Below, piece after piece: positions 1-10,719 of a DNA stretch of 64,000 nt. The translations under genes and the position numbers were made by a program. The DNA comes from Schistocerca nitens. Taxonomy: Eukaryota; Arthropoda; Insecta; Orthoptera; Acrididae. The notes under the pieces were generated by a model. That model searched no databases, was not told where the DNA came from, and saw only the letters and a program-made list of their open reading frames with translations. Positions within the stretch are counted from its first letter, which is position 1. Every line of letters starts with the position of its first letter. The stretch is from positions 289,815,205 to 289,879,204 of the forward strand of contig NC_064616.1 in assembly GCF_023898315.1 (NCBI RefSeq), read 5' to 3'.

Positions 1-89
1 GATGTACCACATTGGATAGGAAAAAACGGTTTTCATTATCCTAAGGCCAAAAGCCACATAAATTGCAAAAAACATTTATTTCTATTTGT

Positions 90-1173
90 CGTCAGACAGG
101 TGTAAGACATGTTCAGTATGCTGTACACTGTTTCTGACACAAGTTGAAATAGAGAACCAGCATGTTTCAAAACAGGTCGGAGTGTCTCAGGGGTCACGTT
201 CAGAATGCGTTACGCAGCGTGTGCCTTCATGTCAGCTACGTCCGTTATAGGAGTACTAAACACAGAATCTTTCACATAATCCTCCAGCCAGAAGTCACAC
301 AGATAAAGATCAGGTTATCTGGATGGCCAGACTGTAGGGAATCGACGGCTGACAATTCTAGCGTTTCCGAAATGCATCTACCGCACCCGCTTCGCTGGCT
401 ATGCAATGTGTGGAGGAGAGCCATTTTCCATGCGCAAAAGCCTCTCATAGTGTTTAACAGGACACATAGGACTCATCTCCTCGAAGAAATACGGCTTTCT
501 GATAAACGATGCCATCAACCTGCTCCAGACAGTCACCTTTGCAGAACGAAGTGGTACCGGTTAATTTGCATGGCGATTTTCCGTTACCCATATTCTACAA
601 TTCTGCGTATTGACATGTAGATGGAAATGAGCTTCGTTGGCCCACAGAATGTTCCATAGCCATTCATTGTCTATTTCCACGTGAGTCAGAAATTCCAGAG
701 TGAACGTTTGTCATGCTGGCTGGCCAACAGGAAGCAGCTCCTGAACATGGATACTTTTACATGGATAGCAATGCAGGATATTTTGTGGGATTTTACGCAC
801 AGTTGTCGCAGGAATGTCCAACGTTCAGGCCGTCTCTTGTGCATCACATGTTTGCACACCACCGCTCCACCCATCTTACAATGCTGTGGCCACTTCGTCG
901 ACAGAAGTCGGATCAACTGCTTTCCTGCCTCTGCCACACTGCACTTCAAAAAAGAACTTGTCTTTTCGAATTTCGTAATCATTTTCTCCAGACTCTTAGC
1001 AGACATCTGACCAATGCCTCTTTCATACCCTTAAGTGTTGGGAACTTCTTCAGGGCTACTGGTGCACAGTTACCATTCTGGTAAAAAAGCTTTACCAGCA
1101 ATGCGCCATCCTTCATGGAAACAGTCATGTTGTGTGTCCCAGACACAAACTGAGGGACAGTCGTGTGCCGCAC
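90..1173 (-). pseudogene. Tc1/mariner-superfamily (DUF4817-type) transposase, degenerate
   Basis: Minus-strand reading gives a helix-turn-helix start ([19 protein letters not shown], about 1080-1025). It is followed in other frames by the linker ([11 protein letters not shown], near 980) and a DDE core (NEWLWNILWANEAHFH, near 650-620). A C-terminal block containing DFWLEDYVKDSVF lies near 310-270. These blocks are in the order expected for DDE endonucleases with an N-terminal DUF4817 helix-turn-helix. The frame is broken by several shifts and stops. The first catalytic Asp, normally in WTDEAHF-type motifs, reads Asn here (WANEAHF), so the copy would be inactive even if the frame were open. 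The element may extend past the left edge of the window. Family level is fairly sure; subfamily is not. Confidence 0.75.
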
Positions 1174-1363
1174 CTCTGTTGGTGTGCATATTCAGACGCT
1201 TACAGCGCCATCTGTTCGTAAAATTTTCATTAATTTTTTGGCCTCTTCTTGGACACCTTGGACCATTACTGCACTCTCCAGTTTTTATGTTGTTGTGCCC
1301 ACTGCAATCTTCACACCTTATTTTGTCTGTGCAGTTAAGGATTTATGACCACTATGTAGTCCT

Positions 1364-3690
1364 TTAACTCTTTCAGGTACATAAGAAAACTAAAGTGCTA
1401 GTGACTGAAATTTTTGTATCTCTTTGGTAACTAGAGGTTTTATAAACAAAATATGTTATTATTTCAAACATTTTTATTTGTACTGCTAAAAAAAAAAGCT
1501 GGGACGTATTTGTGCCTGTGGTCCTTGAAGGACAGTTACAGAACACATTACACTTAATACATCGAAAAATTACAGAGGCTGTGTATATGTTGTCTATTTG
1601 ATGTAAAATTCTGCAAAACCGTTTCTGCTTGAAGTAAAGCATAAATTAACACCACACTGTTCACAAATATTGTAAGTGCGATTTTCAACACACTTTGAAG
1701 CACAATGAACACATCTCTTCCTTATGTCTGATTTTATCATTCGGTGCTCTGGACTCTTTGGATTGCAACTGGTCTGCAACCTTCTTGTTGTTGTCACTAC
1801 TGTTGATAAATTCCTTTGTCGACTTGAATAATTGTTTACAGCAATGTCAAGAAGATCAAAGAAAATTCTCAGGTAATACTTAATCTTTCCCTTCCTGTCG
1901 ATCTCATAAGTCACTTTCTTCTGGTCCATAAGTTCCACCCCTCCCATCCACTTGTTGTACCTTCTTATCATAAGAGGACACTGAACATTGATCTTTTCAG
2001 AAGAACCAGACTGACGCCTCTTCATTGTCGTACATGGTGTTGGGGAAACAAAATTAGTCAGTAGAAAAACTGGCTTGTTATCCATCCATTTGAGGATTGC
2101 CAGACCATTGTTACTGAGACTATATGAATCACCTCTTTTCTTTTCCTTGTCTGGAGGGAATGTCTATGGGATGTTTTTACGATTGGTGCACACTGTTCCA
2201 CATGATCTGATATTTTCTAAACCAAGGTAATACTGCAAAGCTGGAGAGTTAAAAAAGTTATCTATGTAAATTTCACATCCCAGTCCGGATAGTGATTTTG
2301 TCAGTTGCAGAACTACTGACTCACCAAGCCCTACTTCAGGACCTGAGTTTTTTTTACCAATGTATAAATGACATTCAAATAGGTAGCCAGTTTCCGAATC
2401 ACATCTGCAACACATTTTGAAACTCCATTTGACTGGATTATTTTTGACATACTGTCGCATAATATTATGTCCTTTGAATCTGATCATATGCTCATCTACA
2501 GTTTGAGCCCTAGTTGCACTAAGAGATTCCTGGAAGGTTTTATTCAAATAGGTAATTACAGGTCTCACTTTGTATGTGCGGTATTCCTTTATTGACTGAT
2601 CTGCATTGTTGGAAAAATGTAAGTACTTTCGAATCTCTTCAAACCGATGTAGTGGCATAATCTGAGCTATATAAGGAACACCTAAATCGGGTTCAGTTGC
2701 CCAGTAGCTTCTAAATGGAGGCAAAATATGGTACCCCATTACCAGGTTCATACCAAGAAATGCCTTGATTTCATCGTCATTTGTGCTGAATGCGTTGCAT
2801 GATTGTTCTGCATACCGAGTACTTTCAGGAATTAATATATCATGCACCAAATCTTTTAGGCCAATAGTGGAAGAAAAAATTACAAATGGCTGTGGCATTT
2901 CACAATTTTCACTGACACTAAAGAAAAGCACTTTCCCAAATTCATGATTCATGTTACCACTGAACTGTCTTGGTTGGTAAGTTCTGGACCATTTAAATTC
3001 TGGTAAATCTGGGAGGGAATCAGGTACCTCAGAATTTGGTTCTATCTTCTTCATTCAGTAACAGATTATCTTCGTCATCACTACTGCAAGCCTCCAAAAT
3101 CTGCAAGACACTTTCATCAATGATGAAAATTCTCTTTTTCTGGAGCACATAACCTAAAAGCAGATTTGAAATTATACCAGTACAAATTTTTTCCGCTTAT
3201 TTAATAAAATGAAAGATAATATATTTTCAACCGAATTTTAAGTACCGTTCTGCTCGTTTCTTTTACGTAATAGTAACGATATCATGACATTCAAAAACAA
3301 GTACACAAATTACCATTGTGGTACATTGGGACAAGAATGAAAATAAAGATTTCCACTGATGAAATACAGTTATTTTCTAAATGAATGGTCTAAATTAAAA
3401 GAGAAACTTACTTGAATATACTTTCAAGCTGTGACAGTAAGGCAGAGAACACAATACGCACACAATAAGTGAATAAATTTGTGTGTCTGCTCGAAGCGAG
3501 AACCACCAACAATAACCGACGACTAATGGTAGTTATAGTAATTGTTGCCACCAAAGATGTACGATATTAAAGAAAACAAATATCTCTGCTTGAAGTAGAG
3601 CATCTGTAGCACATCAACTCAGATTACAGTCCAATTTGCAAGGTGATTTATATGAGGGACAAATGTGTCCCATATACGTGAAAGCGTTAA
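1364..3690. mobile_element. piggyBac-like DNA transposon with TTAA target sites
   Basis: The two ends are TTAA at 1364-1367 and 3687-3690. Each is followed inward by a matching inverted repeat: CTCTTTCAGGTA on the left and CGCTTTCACGTA read inward from the right. TTAA duplication is the hallmark of piggyBac integration. The 2.3-kb body holds a piggyBac-type transposase on the minus strand. Just inside the right end is an inner palindrome (around 3650-3677, TATATGGGACA pairing with TGTCCCTCATATA). Tc1-like coding sequence runs up to the right TTAA, so this copy probably inserted into an older Tc1 remnant. Confidence 0.85.
1594..3150 (-). pseudogene. piggyBac-like transposase (DDE_Tnp_1_7), two lesions
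   Basis: The long minus frame from 3054 encodes the N-terminal and catalytic parts. One nonsense codon (TAG, 2164-2166, after KNIP) interrupts it, and the same frame then continues to 1594. Catalytic-region motifs seen are QTVDEHMIRFKGH (first Asp), EIYIDNFFNSP (second Asp) and GGVELMDQ (third region). The classical piggyBac third Asp position (GGVD) is Glu here, with the following Asp of the motif kept. The C-terminus has a Cys-rich zinc-finger-like tail (RCVHCASKC ... ICEQCGVNLCF), as in piggyBac proteins. Upstream of 3054 an acidic segment (ACSSDDEDNLLLNEED, about 3105-3058) lies in another frame, so a frameshift near 3045 separates the usual acidic N-terminus. With only two obvious lesions this is a fairly young copy. 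Confidence 0.85.
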
Positions 3691-3699
3691 ACACTGTTC

Positions 3700-4015
3700 A
3701 CAGATCGCATTGCACTGTCCAGATAGAGATTGGAGCTGCTCGCATATTATTTACTTTCTCGCGAATGTCGGATGCAGTATGGGTCTTCTGAAGTTCTCTT
3801 TGTGCACATATGAACTGATCTTCCATGTATGATGTAACTTGAGGTCTTTCAGATTGCAAAACACTTGCATTGGAATCAGTTTTCTTGAACCATTGCCATA
3901 TATGAATCAGTGTAGATTGGGCTGCGCCAACTTTTGTTGCTATTGTTATGCTAGAATAGACTTTCTGATGGAGAACTGCAATTACAGCAAGTTGTTCAAT
4001 TCTAATAACCTGCTC
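3700..4015 (-). pseudogene. Tc1-like transposase, N-terminal DNA-binding part only
   Basis: Minus-strand translation gives IEQLAVIAVLHQKVYSS then ATKVGAAQSTLIHIWQWFKK, a Tc1-type helix-turn-helix. It continues SERPQVTSYMEDQFICAQRE then TASDIREKVNNMRAAPI, the second helix-turn-helix domain. No catalytic domain follows. The coding similarity runs to about 3700, next to the TTAA end of the piggyBac element at 3690. I could not recognise a Tc1 continuation on the far side of that element, so either the remainder was lost or the copy was already truncated. Confidence 0.65.
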
Positions 4016-4029
4016 CTGTTCGATTTGGG

Positions 4030-4985
4030 GTTACTTTGGTATGATCCTGATGAGATATACAGACACAGAGCTAAATGCACACACTGTATCATATACTAAG
4101 ATGAACTGATTGATACACAGACAGCTGAAGAATGAGGCCTATGTGAATGGATCCGTCTTCGATAAAGGCACATCAATCTTGTTGTGTATGGTCATCAGTG
4201 CCACTCTGTGTGAACAGCCAGTTAGATACACAACACAGACGGTTTTTCTTTACATGTTTACATTTGTTTTATTATCAGAACAGGGATATGACAAAATATT
4301 CAAAATGAAATTTCTGTGTTAACCAAAAATCCATAATTTTGATTGGTGACCGAAAACTTTCAATCATTTGCAATATATATGGTTTTTAAACTCACATTTA
4401 AATATGCGGTAATAATATTCGATCTTTAGATACGTATATTTCAGTATGGTTAAAACTTTTGTGTCATATTTCTCTATGAATAGCCCTTTTTGTATTTAGG
4501 TTAGTAGTGGAGCTATATGCTGCTGAGCCCAGCATGCATTCTTGCCAGATCTGCGCTAAAATCAGCGTCAATAATAACCCCTCCACAATCCTGCTGTCTT
4601 CTAGCCCCGTTGGGTCTCATGTAATGGTGGCAAATTAAAATATGGGGAATGGGGCGTGGTCCTATTGTTCGAGGCATGTGAGTTCAGCCTGCATGATTGC
4701 AGGATTTCCGGTACCTTTATTGCAATTATTTATTACCCAGTTACTATAAATAATGACCATTATTATTACAATTTATTACTCACTTAATATGATTCATGAC
4801 CCAAGAAATGGTTGCCAAGATATCTGATATATAAAGGATTGTATGGTATCACATTTAAAAATTAATGTAACCTGAGTAAGATAGCATGGTTTCTCCATTT
4901 AGGAATGCTTCTGTCATGTACAAAGCAATATTACGTTACAAAAACATGCTGCAGAAACAATCAGCACAATGCTAAATATAAAATT
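4030..4985. other. No recognised feature
   Basis: This is AT-rich sequence with short open frames only. I see no transposase motif, SINE or convincing inverted repeat. Confidence 0.4.
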
Positions 4986-4989
4986 GCAT

Positions 4990-5258
4990 GCAGTATTCTA
5001 GTTTCGAATTCGAAGAGGTCCTCAACACATGGAACACCTGGTCCTTCAGCATGACAATACCAGACTGCATACGAGCGCTGCAACATCTGCAACATTCCAA
5101 CGTCTTGTGTTCACTGTCGTTGATCATCTTCCACACAGCCCCACCTTGGCCCCATCTCATTATCTGTTTCCAAAAACTTAAAGAACACCTTCCAGGTCTT
5201 CACTTTAATAATGATGAACTGGTGCAAGAAGAGGTGAAGTACTTACTCTGTCAATGAA
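4990..5258 (+). pseudogene. mariner-type transposase, C-terminal remnant
   Basis: In the plus frame around 5045-5255 the sequence reads LQHDNTRLHTSAATSATFQ, then VDHLPHSPTLAPSHYLFPKL, then KEHLPGLHFNNDELVQEEVK. This is the second and third catalytic region of mariner/SETMAR-type transposases (usual forms QHDNARPHT and YSPDLAPSDYHLF). The third catalytic region reads SPTLAPSHY, so both expected Asp residues there are lost. Only the last third of the protein is present and no terminal inverted repeats were found. Confidence 0.7.
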
Positions 5259-5559
5259 ATCATACATTCTTCAGTGATGGTATCAACAAACTTGTCTCTT
5301 GTTGGGAGAAACTTGTTGGCTGCCAGGATGACTATGTTGCAAAATAAACAGTAGACATGAAAATAATCAGGTAGAATTTTCACAAGATTTGTTTTATTTA
5401 AAAAGCCTTGAGCACTTTCACATAAAATCTTTAGAGGCATTAGTTTTCAGAATGGTCTCGTAGAACTCTAAGCCACTGCAGCACTGCTATGCTGTGGATT
5501 TATGCGCACATCGGATTACTGTAGTATTCTTAAACATATTTTCAGTTCAAACATAATAA

Positions 5560-6790
5560 ATGTCCTTCAGAGGAAAAAGCTTCTGTCCACGAATCAGCAT
5601 GGTTTAAGAAAGTATCAATGATGAGAAACTCAGATTGCCCTTTGCTCACACGATATCCTGTGAACTATGGGTGAAGCGCAACAGGCAGATTCCATAACCC
5701 TAGCTCTCCTAAAAGCATTTGACACGGTACTCCACTGCAGACTGTTAACATAGGTACGAGCATAAGGAATAGGTTCCCAGATAGAGCAGTGGTTCAAAGA
5801 CTTCTTAAGGAACAGAATACAGCATGTTGTCCTCGATAGCGAGTGCTCATCAGAGACAAGGGTACCGTGAGGAGTGCCCCAGGGAAGTGTGATAGGACCG
5901 CTGTTATTTTCTGTATACTTACATTATCTGGCAGACATGGTGAGCAACATTTAGCGGCTGTTTGCTGATGCTGCTGTGGTGTACAGGAAGATGTCGACAC
6001 TGAGTGACTGCTGGAGGATACAAGATGACTCAGACAGAATTTCTAGTTGTGTGGTGAATGGCAGCTACCTCTAAATGTAGAAAAAGTATGACACTGCAGA
6101 TGAGTGAGGAAAACAATCATGTGATGTGAAATAGAGCATTAGTAGTATGTTGATTGACACAGTCGCGTCGATTAAACACCTAGGCGTAAAGTTGCAAAGC
6201 GATATGAAATGGAACGAGCATATAAGGATTGTATTAGGGAAAGAGAATGGTCGACTTCGATTTATTAGGAGAATTTTAGGAAAGTGTGTTTAATCTGCAA
6301 ACGAGACCACGTATAGAAAACTGGTGCAACCATAGTTGAGTACCGTTCGAGTGTTAGGGATCCCCAACAGGTCGGATTAAAGAAAGACATCGAAAAAATT
6401 CAGAGGCAGGCTGCTAGATTTGTTACGGTTAGGTTCGATCGACATGTAAGTATTATGGAGATGCTTTGGTAACAAACGCGGATCCCTCGAGGGAAGGTGA
6501 CTTTCTTCTCGAGGAACAGTATTAACAAAATTTTGAGAACAGACATTTGAAGCTGAATGCAAACAATTCTGCTGCCGACCACATACATTTCGCGTGAGGA
6601 CTGTGCAGATAAGATAAGAGAAATTAGGGCTCGTATGGAGACATATAGTGAGTTGTTTTTCTCTCGCTCTGTTGCGAGTGGAACAGGAAAAGAAATGGCT
6701 ATAAGTGGTACAGGGTAACCTCTGCTATGCACCATACGGTGGCTAGCGAAGTATGTACACAAGATGTAGACATTATTTATACCATCTGCC
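5560..6790 (+). pseudogene. Non-LTR retrotransposon (LINE) reverse transcriptase, 3' part
   Basis: Several plus frames carry typical LINE reverse-transcriptase blocks in order: a QHGFRK-like block (near 5600), LKAFDTVLHCRLL (near 5715, palm motif A), IKHLGVKLQSDMKWNEHI (6170-6220), and KKDIEKI..RRAARFVTVRFDRHVS (near 6385-6450). The 3' end (about 6700-6790) matches the tail of the LINE fragment at 58351-59140 (CTATGCACCATACGGTGGCT). Stops and frameshifts are frequent. The copy is 5'-truncated, as is usual for LINEs. I would place it near the CR1/L2/Jockey group but cannot fix the clade. Confidence 0.75.
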
Positions 6791-6799
6791 ACGCAGGGC

Positions 6800-7292
6800 T
6801 TCAAACCACAAGATAGTTCAGGTTTTGATGGGAGTTAATAATCAGTTATTCTCTGAAACACAAAAATTCTCTAAATTTACCATCGTGACTAAGTGGTCAT
6901 CTGGAACGATACAATCACAACACTGAGATAGTGCACACATACTACATACCAACACGAGTTGGGGTGATGGCATATTGCATTGCATAAGGTTTGTTCATTA
7001 TCTGCTATTGTCTAAGTCTGTGTAGACTGCCACATATTAAAATATTACTTAGCACCAATAAAATTGACTACCTACTTAACATTACTTGATTGCTAACTCA
7101 TTATGAGCAAAAACAATACATATTATGCAACGGAAATGCAGCTGACGCTTTCCACATGTCCGACCTCCCCCAACACCAAATGTATTCTCGCTAACATTGG
7201 CACATCGCCACCACTGCTACTCATCCAGGGTTGCAGTGATCTCAGACCATCAAATTAGGAATATTTAATGCTCTAAATATTATAATAACTTA
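6800..7292. other. No recognised feature
   Basis: About 490 bp of AT-rich sequence between a LINE end and a small DNA transposon. Nothing recognisable. Confidence 0.4.
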
Positions 7293-7294
7293 TA

Positions 7295-8122
7295 CAGGAT
7301 GACAACTATTGAGCTATATGAAATGAAATTGGCATAACGTCTGAACCGTTTGCGTTAGGACGTTCAAACAGCATGGTTGGCAGCAGGGCACGATGTGAAT
7401 TTTGATGTGAAAATGGTTTGGTTTTGCGCGAAGCCTACTTTCATTTGGATGTTTTCTTCAGTAAGTAAAATTGGCGCATTTCGGGAACTGAGAATCCGCT
7501 TCCACCCCAAAAACGGGTGACTATATAGTGTGCAATGTCCAGTCACAGAATAACTTGGGGAATATTCCTTGATGTCATGGTGACTACTGAATGGTATGTG
7601 AAGATGTTAGAAGATGATTTCATCCTCATTACCCAATGTTACCCTGATTTCGACGAGATATGGTTCATGCAAGATGGAGCTCGACCCCATCGAAGCAGGA
7701 GAGTGTTTGATGTCCTGGTGGAGCACTTTGGGGACCGCATTCTGGATCTGGGGTACCCAGAGGTCACTCGCATGGGCATCGATGGGCCGTCATATTCTCC
7801 GGATCTGAACACATGCGACTCCTTTTTGTGTTGCTATATTAAAGGCAAGATGTACAGCAATAACCCCAAAACCACTGCTAATCTGAAAACAGCCATCCAG
7901 GAGGCCGTCGACAGCACCGATGTTCCAACACTTCAGCGGGTCATGTTGAATTTCGCTATTCGTCTGCGCCACATCATTGCCAGTAATGGCAGGCATATCG
8001 AACATGTCATAACCTAAATCCGAACATCTGTAGTGACCTATACGTGTTGAATAAAGTGTGTGCAGGCCGTAGTTTGTAATTAATTTACGTTTATTTCATA
8101 TAGTTCAATAATTGTCGCCCTG
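7295..8122 (+). mobile_element. Short Tc1/mariner-superfamily element with ~33-bp inverted ends
   Basis: The left end (from 7293, TACAGGATGACAACTATTGA) and the inverted right end (to 8124, TACAGGGCGACAATTATTGA) match for more than 30 bp. Both are flanked by TA, the usual Tc1/mariner target. At about 830 bp it is shorter than an autonomous copy. The DNA-binding region of the transposase is missing, so it looks internally deleted. Confidence 0.8.
7385..8017 (+). pseudogene. Tc1/mariner-superfamily transposase, catalytic half
   Basis: The open frame from 7535 holds EIWFMQDGARPHRSRR (second catalytic Asp) and IDGPSYSPDLNTCDSFLCC (third region, SPDL...D). It ends with LRHIIASNGRHIEHVIT, a C-terminus typical of DUF4817-associated transposases. 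Upstream, about 7405-7510, a degenerate frame (TFIWMFSSVSKIGAFRELR) corresponds to the first catalytic region but lacks the canonical Asp. No helix-turn-helix part lies between the left inverted repeat and this block, which explains the short element. It sits entirely within 7295-8122. Confidence 0.75.
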
Positions 8123-8404
8123 TACCAATGGCTCCATTGGAGACACTTGGCAAGTGGTACATAACTTAATTTCTCATAACTTCTAACTATGATAATTCAT
8201 AATTTTATGTTGAATTATTTATCCCTTTCTTTTCTACAAACCATTGGACTGTTCCACCAGATTGTAGCTGTAGAGTGTAAGTAACTGGAAACTGTGACGT
8301 ATTTTTATTTTGGTCACCGTTAGTCATTACACCAGCCATCAAACTTCCAGATGCTGTAGTCTAAACTTCCGTCAAGCTGACTTGCATTTTTATATGTACC
8401 TTCA

Positions 8405-8590
8405 CAAGAGCGGTTCTAGGCACTTCAGTCGGGAACCGCGCTGCTGTTATGGTCGCAGGTTCGTATCCTGCCTTGGACATGAATGAGTGTGATGTCCTTA
8501 GGTTAGTTAGGTTTAAGTAGTTCTAATTTTAGGGGACTGATGACCTCAGATGTTAAGTCCTACAGTGGTTAGAGCCATTTGAACCATTTG
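8405..8590 (+). mobile_element. tRNA-derived SINE (family A), slightly 5'-truncated
   Basis: It carries the tRNA-like head (GAGCGGTTCTAGGC, A-box; GGTCGCAGGTTCGTATCC, B-box) and the family body (GTGATGTCCTTAGGTTAGTTAGG, GGGGACTGATGACCTCAG). It ends in GAGCCATTTGAACCATTTGA. The first ~15 bp of the head are missing. Confidence 0.9.
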
Positions 8591-8819
8591 AGCACTGCAG
8601 TTGTCATCTGGTACCTTTAACAGTTTGAGGATGTATGGATGGACCTCGGAGACTTCGGAGGTGCAAGACCAACATGTAGGTTTGTAATTCATTTGAGACA
8701 CGCACCCTTGTTAGGGTTCCACTTCCTGATACAAGCAGGTGGTTCAGGGTATGTTGTTAGTGTTTGGATATAAGTCATTTTCTCTCAATGTCAACCAATG
8801 TGGTTTGTTTGTTGACTGT

Positions 8820-9021
8820 TCAAAAATGGTTCAAATGGCTTTGAGCACTATGGGACTTAATATCTGAGGCCTTCAGTCCCCGAGACTTAGAACTACTCAA
8901 ACCTAACTAACCTAAGGACATCACACACATTCATGCCCGAGGCAGGATTCGAACCTGCGACCGTAGAACCAGCGCGGTTCCGGACTGAATCGCCTAGAAC
9001 CGCTCGTCCACAACGGCCGGC
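8820..9021 (-). mobile_element. tRNA-derived SINE (family A), full length with 10-bp TSD
   Basis: The complete family consensus lies on the minus strand, ending in GGCCGGC at 9015-9021. The target-site duplication TGTTGACTGT occurs at 8810-8819 and 9022-9031. The clean TSD shows a retroposition event with little later change. Confidence 0.95.
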
Positions 9022-9031
9022 TGTTGACTGT

Positions 9032-10445
9032 CCTCCAAGAGTATGTTTTGAGATTTTGAACGCATCAGTGAGCATTAGCACCTAGAAGTAAAAAAGCATC
9101 CTACCTGCGGCAGTAAGTGAGAGTATACCAATGGATTGACGACTTTAACCTATGCTGATAACATGACCGAGCGTTTGAAAACATGCGGTAATGGGTAGTC
9201 CAAGCTGGCAGCAGAAGGACGAGGCAGACGTGCAGACCTGAACAGAGGGGCGATCTTCCACCTCAGCAGCAGAGGCAGCAGGAGCGACGGCAGACAACAC
9301 GGTGCCTAATTCTTCAAAAGGTAAGCTGTAAGTTTTTATCAGCTGTTGGGCACAATTGTAACACTACACAACAGAATGGTCTGTAGCGATAAAGGCCCAG
9401 TAGATTCCATTTCACCAGGAGAAATAGAGGGTATAATTGACATGCACAGAATTAAGAGGGAGCTAAGCAGTATACAAGTACTGGGTATGTTGAACTAGCT
9501 AACATGGAACCAACGGAAGTTAAGCGGAGTGAATCAGAGCTTGCAAGTATTGATGACACTCGGGTAATGAAGGATTCAATAGCAGAGCAGTTGTATCCAG
9601 AAGTCATTGCAGATGGGAAAATGTTTTACTGTTGTCATTAATTGCAAATTAAAGTAATCGCAAGACGGAACAAGCCACTGACATAAGTAAGGATAAGGAT
9701 CACGTGTAGTTTAATGTAAAATCAGAGAAAGACACGGTCAATGCTCATATGTCAACCGAAATGATGATGTTAAAATAGGAAGTAAAGCACGACACTGATG
9801 AATAGTTTGCCCAATGCAAACTACAATTAGAGCAGCAGGTGGAGGAAAATTTGAAAAAGATTGTGTCGGAAGTGGATTCAGGCATATCGAGGTGCACAAA
9901 AATTGCGTAGGACGTGCGAAGAAATCTGAAGGAGAGATCCATAAAAGGTTTGAAGCTAACGAAACTGTATATCGCACATTCTTGGTGTAAAGGGGCTTAA
10001 GTATGAAGAACAGGAGACAGTGGTCAAATAATTAACTAGTACCAGTGATAAGATAATGCTCGATCAGCGTACTACTTATAAGTTTCCCGTAATCGAGATG
10101 AATCACATGCTGGATGCTGAACGAACAGCACACAAATCGTTTCAAACATAGCAGCTGGCGAATAATCATGGTTTGGTGAGAAACTGCTCAGACCAGACCT
10201 GTAGATTTTAAAGTTGTCCGGTCGTTTATTACATCATTCGCCTACCTTAGTGGAAGCGGCACTCATTCACTGTAGAAAATTTAATTATCTCGATCTGTAC
10301 GAAAATGTGTATCCAGAATTGTTGACAGAAATTTGAGGAATTGTTACCACTAACCTGGTAGGCATAAGAACAAAATTCATTTCTATCAGGACATTAAGAG
10401 GTTGACGCCGTTAGGTGTGCGAATGATGCAACCAAAGGCTGTAAA
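9032..10445. other. Unassigned stretch, possibly a decayed retroelement
   Basis: No ORF longer than about 80 codons lies here. Scattered plus-frame fragments have a charged, coiled-coil look (for example LEQQVEENLKKIVSEVDSGIS near 9825-9890) that could be a decayed gag-like or ORF1-like region. The evidence is too weak to name. Confidence 0.25.
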
Positions 10446-10654
10446 AATTCAAATGGGTTCAAGTAAATGGCTCTGAGCACCATGGGACTTAACTTCTAAG
10501 GTCACCAGTCGCTTAGAACTTAGAACTACTTAAACCTAACTAACCTAAGGACATCACACACATCCATACCCGAGGCAGGATTCGAGCCTGCGACCGTTGC
10601 GGTCGCGCAGTTCCAGACTGTAGCGCCTAGAACCGCTCGGCCACCCTGGCCGGC
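10446..10654 (-). mobile_element. tRNA-derived SINE (family A)
   Basis: A minus-strand copy with the intact tRNA-like head (ends GGCCGGC about 10648-10654), B-box and body. The 3' tail is slightly rearranged (AAATGGGTTCAAGTAAATGG). I could not define a clear TSD. Confidence 0.9.
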
Positions 10655-10719
10655 TGGCGCTGCAGAGCCCTAATACATACCATTGACACAGACAGTGGTA
10701 CACATCTGATGACACAAAA

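Noticed and set aside
1200-1363. Continuation of the Tc1 fragment (3700-4015) on the left side of the piggyBac element
   Set aside because: The sequence beyond the left TTAA did not give recognisable Tc1 motifs in any minus frame, so the split is not demonstrated.
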